From Ruegeria atlantica (lineage in GTDB: Bacteria > Pseudomonadota > Alphaproteobacteria > Rhodobacterales > Rhodobacteraceae), in NCBI RefSeq assembly GCF_013032455.1, contig NZ_WQCF01000004.1, forward strand, positions 248,001 to 312,000: a stretch of 64,000 nucleotides of DNA, written 5' to 3'. Below are positions 58,613-64,000 of this stretch, one piece after another; positions within the stretch are counted from its first letter, which is position 1, and every line of letters begins with the position of its first letter. The notes below the pieces were generated by a model. It had not been told where the DNA came from, did not search any database, and saw nothing but the letters and a program-made list of their open reading frames with translations. A program made the position numbers and the translations under genes.

Positions 58613-59533
58613 ATGGACCTTGGTGAGATTAACCCCGTCCTTTTGGTCGCCTCGCTGATGGTGGCGGCAACCCCCCTGCTGCTGGCCGCGATCGGAGAGC
58701 TGGTCGTCGAGAAAGCAGGCGTCCTGAACCTTGGCGTCGAGGGTATGATGATCGTCGGCGCGATCAGTGGCTTTGCAATCTCGGTCGAGACCGGCTCGCC
58801 TTGGTTGGGCTTTATAGCGGCCGCTATAGGCGGAGCCGTCTTGTCACTGCTGTTCGTACTGCTAACGCAAGTTGCGCTGGCCAATCAGGTGGCAAGTGGC
58901 CTGGCCCTGACCCTCTTTGGCTTGGGCTTTAGCGCCCTTCTGGGTCAAAGCTATGTCGGGATCAAACCGCCCAGTATGGGTGACATTCATATCCCGTTGA
59001 TCAGCGATATTCCGGTGATCGGTCCAATCCTGTTCCAGCATGACCCGATCCTCTATGTCGGCATCGCGCTGACGGCAGCGGTCTGGGCCGTTCTTAAATA
59101 CACCCGCGTCGGCCTGATCTTGCGCGCAGTGGGCGAAAACCACGATGCCGCTCACGCCTTGGGCTACAAGGTCATCAAGATCCGCGTCCTGGCGATTCTG
59201 TTTGGAGGCGCGTGCGCGGGCCTTGGCGGCGCCTATATCAGCCTGATCCGCGTCCCACAGTGGACTGAGGGCATGACCGCCGGTGTCGGCTGGATTGCCT
59301 TGGCACTGGTGGTCTTCGCCAGTTGGAAGCCATGGCGCGCCTTGCTGGGGGCCTATTTGTTCGGCGGAATCACGGTGTTGCAGCTTAATTTGCAGGCAGC
59401 GGGCGTTGCCATTCCAGTCGAGTATCTGGCAATGTCGCCCTATATCATCACGATCCTTGTGCTTGTGATCCTTTCGGCCGACAAGAGCAGCGCACCTGCC
59501 TCACTGGGCCGTATTTTCCACGCCTCGCACTAG
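58613..59533 (+). CDS. ABC transporter permease, BMP/nucleoside-type importer, subunit 2
   Basis: A 306-residue BPD_transp_2 permease (YufQ-like) with about eight hydrophobic segments. The family core LVVEKAGVLNLGVEGMMIVGA is near the N-terminus, AVGENHDAAHALGY in the cytoplasmic coupling loop, and GMTAGVGWIALALVVFASW further on. It pairs with subunit 1 and precedes the binding protein by 35 bases. Confidence 0.92.
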   Translation: MDLGEINPVLLVASLMVAATPLLLAAIGELVVEKAGVLNLGVEGMMIVGAISGFAISVETGSPWLGFIAAAIGGAVLSLLFVLLTQVALANQVASGLALTLFGLGFSALLGQSYVGIKPPSMGDIHIPLISDIPVIGPILFQHDPILYVGIALTAAVWAVLKYTRVGLILRAVGENHDAAHALGYKVIKIRVLAILFGGACAGLGGAYISLIRVPQWTEGMTAGVGWIALALVVFASWKPWRALLGAYLFGGITVLQLNLQAAGVAIPVEYLAMSPYIITILVLVILSADKSSAPASLGRIFHASH

Positions 59534-59568
59534 ACGAGGCCAATTGAACCAACTTGGGGAGTAACTCG

Positions 59569-60642
59569 ATGAAATTCACAACACTTTTGACAAGCGCCGC
59601 CATGGCGCTGGGTCTGGCGACAGGTGCCATGGCCGAAGACAAGACCAAGGTCGGCTTTGTCTATGTCGGCCCCGTGGGCGACGGCGGCTGGACCTATGAG
59701 CACAACAAGGGCCGGCTGGCGGTCGAAGAAAAATTCGGCGACAAGGTGGAAACCGTGTTCGTTGAATCGGTCCCCGAAGGCCCCGACGCAGAGCGCGTGA
59801 TGACTCAGATGGCGCTGGAGGGCGCAGATCTGATCTTCACCACTTCGTTTGGTTACATGGACCCGACCATCAACGTGGCCAAAAAGTTCCCGAACGTGAA
59901 ATTCGAGCACGCCACCGGCTATAAGACCGCGCCGAACGTATCGGTCTACTCGGCGCGCTTCTATGAAGGTCGCGCAGTTCAGGGCCACATCGCAGGGAAA
60001 ATGACCGAGTCGAACATCATCGGCTATATCGGCTCCTACCCGATTCCCGAAGTGATCCGGGGTATCAACTCGGCCTATATTCACGCCAAGAAAGTGAACC
60101 CGGATGTCGAGTTCAAGATCATCTGGGCCTACACATGGTTTGATCCTGCAAAAGAAGCCGACGCCGCCAGCGTTCTGATTGAACAAGGCGCGGACGTGAT
60201 CCTGCAGCACACCGACTCGACCGCACCGCAGGCCGCCGCACAAGAGGCTGGCAATGTGATCACCTTCGGTCAGGCTTCGGACATGAGCGAGTACGCACCG
60301 CATCCGCGTGTGTCATCGATCATCGACAACTGGGCACCCTACTACATCGCGCGGACCCAGGCCGTCATGGACGGTTCGTGGGAAACCGTGAACACCTGGG
60401 ACGGAATTGCCGAGGGCATGGTTGAAATCGGCGAAATCTCGGACGCTGTTCCTGCCGACGTCAAGGAAGAAGCGCTGGCGCTGAAGGCCGCGATGGCAGC
60501 GGGTGAATATCACCCCTTCACCGGACCGCTGAAAAAGCAGGACGGCAGCGACTGGCTGGCTGAAGGCGAGACCGCCGATGACGGAACGCTGGCAGGCATG
60601 AACTTCTATGTTGAAGGGCTGGAAGGCGAAATTCCGCAGTAA
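59569..60642 (+). CDS. BMP family ABC transporter substrate-binding protein
   Basis: A 357-residue periplasmic binding protein of the Bmp/PnrA/Med family. It has a signal peptide (cut after ATGAMA) without a lipobox, then VGFVYVGPVGDGGWTYEHNK and GADLIFTTSFGYMDP. Characterised relatives bind nucleosides, and its linkage to xdhABC supports a purine ligand; this is inference. GGGGAG lies eight bases before ATG 59569. Last gene of the operon, followed by a strong terminator. Confidence 0.93.
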   Translation: MKFTTLLTSAAMALGLATGAMAEDKTKVGFVYVGPVGDGGWTYEHNKGRLAVEEKFGDKVETVFVESVPEGPDAERVMTQMALEGADLIFTTSFGYMDPTINVAKKFPNVKFEHATGYKTAPNVSVYSARFYEGRAVQGHIAGKMTESNIIGYIGSYPIPEVIRGINSAYIHAKKVNPDVEFKIIWAYTWFDPAKEADAASVLIEQGADVILQHTDSTAPQAAAQEAGNVITFGQASDMSEYAPHPRVSSIIDNWAPYYIARTQAVMDGSWETVNTWDGIAEGMVEIGEISDAVPADVKEEALALKAAMAAGEYHPFTGPLKKQDGSDWLAEGETADDGTLAGMNFYVEGLEGEIPQ

Positions 60643-60666
60643 GACCTGCTCTGGAAATCATCAGAG

Positions 60667-60694
60667 AGGCCCGCATGTTCTTGCGGGCCTTTTT
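60667..60694 (+). terminator. Intrinsic terminator of the xdh-importer operon
   Basis: Perfect nine-pair stem AGGCCCGCA / TGCGGGCCT with a six-base loop, followed by a T run, about 25 bases after the stop. Confidence 0.9.
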
Positions 60695-60939
60695 GTTCTC
60701 GTTTGAACGTTGATTCTTGAACCGTCGCTGCCATGAGAACTGTATGCTGCGACGCCAAGAATGTCTGGTTCGAGCCCATACCTGACGAACTCAATAGTGT
60801 ACGAGCGAAATTATCCGGGTGGGTTCAAACGACTGGCTCAATCTTCGCTCTCAGAACCTATTGATCGATATCAAGCCTCTCTGCATTCAAAAATGCTAAT
60901 GTTTGCTGGTCTTAGTGATGGCAAAGGGAGGAGAAAGAT

Positions 60940-61659
60940 ATGTTTTTCAACTATCCAAGTCGCCTGTTTGAACCACTTGTCAAGCCTGTTATGGCAGTAG
61001 TTCTTTTTATCTCAACATTCGCGAGTTACGCCAGCGCCGAACAAGCTTTGGAAGATTTCACCATCAAAGACATTCGTGGAATGCGGTATTGTGAATTTCT
61101 TTTGGTCTACGATGATCGGGTGGTGATCTATAACACAACAGGGTCGAGTGATTGTTCAGAAGACAAATGGGAGTCTCTAGATGTCACTGTTCTCGCCAAG
61201 GAGAATGACGCTAAGAATGCTCAACTAAACGGTCCAAAGTTTTGGGCGATGGACGCACAAACCCTTGAATTGGGCGACAAGAAGTCATTTGGCGGAATAG
61301 ATGCTAGGTACGCAGCCACCCTGCCGATATCAGCTCTCGGAGCTGGAGAAGGGTCTGACCCCTATGTTGGTTTCACGAGTTCCAAGAAGCAGACCATGGT
61401 CTTCGAAGCCGGTAAGCCAATGTATGAGTTGGTCGACGACAAGGGCAATACCTATGTCTTGAACGCATATGGGGCAAAGGTGCGGGATGGCGATCCCGGA
61501 AATCTCGCTGATCAATTGACTCCTGCGGAGGGTTGGAGTTTCGAGATCATTACTCCCGACAAGAGCGTTATCGTCGAAGCAAGTACTGATGCACCTGTTC
61601 AGATGGTCGGTGACGATCTTCACCAGTACTACACTTTGTTTGACAAAAGCTCACAATGA
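60940..61659 (+). CDS. Exported protein of unknown function, coupled to a porin
   Basis: A 239-residue precursor with a signal peptide of about 33 residues (MAVVLFISTFASYASA). The mature part starts with a possible two-cysteine module (GMRYCEFLLVYDDRVVIYNT, then DCSED) and continues as a soluble, mixed sequence that I do not recognise. GGGAGGAG lies eight bases before the ATG. The stop overlaps the start of the OprB-like porin (ATGA), so the two are co-translated. Lower GC than the xdh operon. Confidence 0.75.
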   Translation: MFFNYPSRLFEPLVKPVMAVVLFISTFASYASAEQALEDFTIKDIRGMRYCEFLLVYDDRVVIYNTTGSSDCSEDKWESLDVTVLAKENDAKNAQLNGPKFWAMDAQTLELGDKKSFGGIDARYAATLPISALGAGEGSDPYVGFTSSKKQTMVFEAGKPMYELVDDKGNTYVLNAYGAKVRDGDPGNLADQLTPAEGWSFEIITPDKSVIVEASTDAPVQMVGDDLHQYYTLFDKSSQ

Positions 61660-62963
61660 ATGCCGCGGCTGCATTGCGCGCGCTGTCACTATTAACAACC
61701 TGCGCACTTGGATTTGTTCTTCTTAGTTGCTGGAGCAGTTCTTCCATTGCGCAAGGAGCATCAAATAGTCAACCCAACACTCTGTCAGGGTACGGACCTT
61801 CGGCGGGTCTGGAAACTGGTGACAGTGTAACTGAAGACCTGGCAATCGATGATCAGCGAGTTGATGGGGTTCTTAACTTCCCAAGAGTGGAAGAGTTCTT
61901 TTCTCCTTGGTTTGCTTGGAAAAAACGAATTAACGATGAATACGGCCTAAAACTACAATTCAGCTATCAGTCCCTACGCCAAGAGTTAAACAGGACGCTT
62001 GGGGAAAAGGATGCAGCCGCAGCGCGCCTTCAATTGCAGGGGTCTTGGGAACTTGCTGGAAGAAGAACGAATAATCCGGGCCTGCTGACTTTTCGACTAG
62101 AAGAACGAACAACGTTGGGGACAACAATTCCACCAACGAGTTTGGCGTCACAGTATGGAGGCTTGACTCCTTCGGGAGGGTTCAGTGATTTTGGATTTGC
62201 ACTCACTGAATTGGCTTGGCGTCAATCTCTGTTGAACGGACAGTTTCGGTTTGTTTTCGGAAAAATAAGCGCCTTATCTTGGTACAATGGACATGCTCTT
62301 TCATCGAGCTTACGTGGTTTCCAAAACCTTGCGTTGCAGAGCAGCCTGACCAAGCCATCACCGGGCCGGGGGATAGGCGGTGGAGTTGCATACGAGTTTA
62401 CTCCTCGCTTCGGTGTGGTCGCTGGCATTCACGACGCAAATGCTAAGACAGCAGGAAACCCGTTCGATACAATAAAGGAAGGCGAGTTCTACAAATCCAT
62501 TGAGTTTCGCTACTGGCCTACCACTCGTGACAGACGTCGGTGGGATGTGGTCCGTTTTCAACTCTGGCATCAAGACGCATTGGTGGCGAAAGGCGTACCG
62601 GAATCCAAAGGCGTCACATTCCTTGCTAGCCGCCTATACGACGACAAGTGGTTCCCGTTTTTCATTGCAGGGCATTCCGACGGCAACGGATCAATCATGA
62701 AAACGGATGTGACTGCCGGATTGGGTATCGCTTTCGATACCAAACACCGTGCGGCAAGTGATGTGCTTGGCATAGGAGTAAGCTGGGGTGACCCTTCAGA
62801 CCCAGCTTTGCGGGAGCAAATCACGACAGAAGCTTTTTACCGCCTGACCTTGGTTCAGAATTTTGTCATCACTCCGTCAATTCAATGGGTCAAGAATCCG
62901 GCGGCAACAACTGAACTTGACGACGCCCTGACAGCAAGCATCAGGTTTAGAGTTACGTTCTAG
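61656..62963 (+). CDS. OprB-like carbohydrate porin family protein
   Basis: A 435-residue precursor with a signal peptide of about 32 residues and a long run of amphipathic beta-strands ending in Phe (IRFRVTF), typical of outer-membrane barrels. Stretches such as QLQGSWEL, LAWRQSLLNGQFRFVFGKIS and DVLGIGVSWGDPS resemble OprB-type porins. Substrate unknown. It overlaps the upstream exported protein by four bases. The 247 bases after it hold no gene. Confidence 0.78.
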   Translation: MNAAAALRALSLLTTCALGFVLLSCWSSSSIAQGASNSQPNTLSGYGPSAGLETGDSVTEDLAIDDQRVDGVLNFPRVEEFFSPWFAWKKRINDEYGLKLQFSYQSLRQELNRTLGEKDAAAARLQLQGSWELAGRRTNNPGLLTFRLEERTTLGTTIPPTSLASQYGGLTPSGGFSDFGFALTELAWRQSLLNGQFRFVFGKISALSWYNGHALSSSLRGFQNLALQSSLTKPSPGRGIGGGVAYEFTPRFGVVAGIHDANAKTAGNPFDTIKEGEFYKSIEFRYWPTTRDRRRWDVVRFQLWHQDALVAKGVPESKGVTFLASRLYDDKWFPFFIAGHSDGNGSIMKTDVTAGLGIAFDTKHRAASDVLGIGVSWGDPSDPALREQITTEAFYRLTLVQNFVITPSIQWVKNPAATTELDDALTASIRFRVTF

Positions 62964-63210
62964 CGTCCTGAATGATTGCACCCATTGGTAATTTGCTGAA
63001 ATGGCAGCGTCCGCTCTGTCCGCATAGCTGCCGTCACCGACAACTAGTGCTGCAACCGCGACGAACATCCACTGTGTGGTCAGTCTTTCCAGCGACCCGA
63101 CAGCATCAGCCAGCAAACAACACTACGGGCGTTTTGATACTCAGTTGCCGGCGGATCAATTCATCAACCGATTGACCCACCGTAGTAGCCAAAGCTTTGG
63201 GGCGTTGACT

Positions 63211-64000
63211 TCAATGCCCCGTCAAAACCAGCGTATTCACCGGCATCAGGATCAGACGCAGACGCAGACCTGCGGCATGAACAACGCCGATCGTGTCGAT
63301 CACATGCAGAACCGCGCTCTGCCAAAAGCCAAGATCTTCATGCTCCAACCGTTCATGATTGTCGGTATAGACATTGGCCAAACAGTTGCTGCCCGGCGGG
63401 ATGTCATCAGCCATGTTCTTATATAGCGGTTCCATGTACACCAGTATCGAGCCCGGATTGGTATTGGTCTGCACGTCCCGCAACTCGTCCGAAGGACGGA
63501 TTTGGCCAGAGGGGATCACATCCTGCACCTCGACCACGACCATCGGAATCACGGTGAAAGGTTTGGTCATGCAGCCCAACTCTCCTATCATGCCGGGTTT
63601 GATGACTTGAGCTGACATTTGGTTAAATGCAGCCTGGAACCGGTTATGACCGGAATGCGACGGCACCAGAATACCCGCAGGGCGCAGCAGAGGGCTGACA
63701 TAGTCACCGACCTGAAGGCCGAACTGTTCAACCCGACCTGTCACTCCGGCACTGATCACGGTCTTTTCCAGTTCGGTCAGCGCCGCGTCCAATTGCGCAT
63801 TGGCGCTGGCCAACTGGGCGGGGATCAATTCCTCGATCTGCTGCACGACCGCGGCACGTTGGGACTCGGCAGCCCGCAATTGAGCCTCACGTTCAGCGAC
63901 AAGATTTTCCAATCTGTCGATCTCGGCTAAACGTACAGCGCTGGAACCTTCGTCACGCAAAGTGGTGTTGCGCTCCAGATCTTCCAGAGACTGATCCAGC
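63211..64000 (-). CDS. HlyD-family secretion/efflux adaptor, 5'-truncated by the window edge
   Basis: About 263 C-terminal residues of a membrane-fusion (periplasmic adaptor) protein; the frame stays open past 64000, so the N-terminal anchor is missing. It shows the alpha-helical hairpin (LENLVAEREAQLRAAESQ onward), the second lipoyl half with VISAGVTGRVEQFGLQVGDYV, and a beta-barrel region. The tail after about residue 170 (DTIGVVHAAGLRLRLILMPV) contains a hydrophobic segment that is unusual for HlyD. The partner transporter should lie outside the window. Confidence 0.82.
   Translation of the reverse strand, partial: LDQSLEDLERNTTLRDEGSSAVRLAEIDRLENLVAEREAQLRAAESQRAAVVQQIEELIPAQLASANAQLDAALTELEKTVISAGVTGRVEQFGLQVGDYVSPLLRPAGILVPSHSGHNRFQAAFNQMSAQVIKPGMIGELGCMTKPFTVIPMVVVEVQDVIPSGQIRPSDELRDVQTNTNPGSILVYMEPLYKNMADDIPPGSNCLANVYTDNHERLEHEDLGFWQSAVLHVIDTIGVVHAAGLRLRLILMPVNTLVLTGH

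Overview
The window is from the chromosome of an alphaproteobacterium, most likely a marine Rhodobacteraceae (Roseobacter group, Ruegeria/Phaeobacter-like). The grounds are an F1-ATPase operon (atpHAGDC) without the F0 genes, the short HisG with its HisZ partner, a B12-dependent class II ribonucleotide reductase, xdhABC followed by a BMP-type ABC importer, and DUF2125, DUF1489 and extensin-like genes. Most genes have GC-rich third positions. This placement is recognition of gene content and order, not a computed phylogeny.

Layout. 1-31.1 kb is housekeeping: TraB/GumN fragment, ppaC, a HAD phosphatase, a MaoC hydratase, a metF/MTHFR_C pair, ribF-ycgN-ltaE, a DsbA-like isomerase, prs, rpiB, an H-lectin protein, the F1 operon, a methyltransferase/gloB divergent pair, clpA with an M23 peptidase, an ExbB/OmpA-type pair, chaC, a DUF2125 gene, hisC-tyrC-extensin, a class V aminotransferase with a divergent Lrp-type regulator, and rpsD. 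40.2-50.9 kb is again housekeeping: nrdJ, a DUF1489 gene, hisS-hisZ-hisG, slyX, two small envelope genes and dnaE. 51.2-60.6 kb is a purine-catabolism unit: xdhA-xdhB-xdhC feed straight into an ABC importer (ATPase, two permeases, BMP-type binding protein). 60.9-63.0 kb holds a secreted protein of unknown function overlapping an OprB-like porin, and the window ends in a truncated HlyD-family gene.

The unusual part is 31.6-40.1 kb, a visibly AT-richer accessory region between rpsD and nrdJ. It carries nine small genes, each encoding a signal peptide followed by a domain of about 80-110 residues with a shared cysteine framework: C-x(4-8)-C, then C, C, C, CxC and a C-terminal C. The proteins are strongly diverged but clearly related by pattern. 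Two (minus strand) and six (plus strand) diverge around a degenerate tRNA-like sequence; the ninth lies further right beyond a lipoprotein gene. The region also has an IS110 transposase stump and at least one apparently frameshifted remnant. I recognise no known family for these proteins. They look like a multi-copy, fast-evolving set of exported disulfide-rich proteins, and they are the best candidate here for an undescribed system.

Regulatory signals include clear intrinsic terminators after ppaC, the MaoC gene, prs, atpC, rpsD, nrdJ and the BMP gene, a sigma70-like promoter for rpsD, a probable promoter and palindrome in the atpH leader, and a tandem NrdR-box-like pair upstream of nrdJ.
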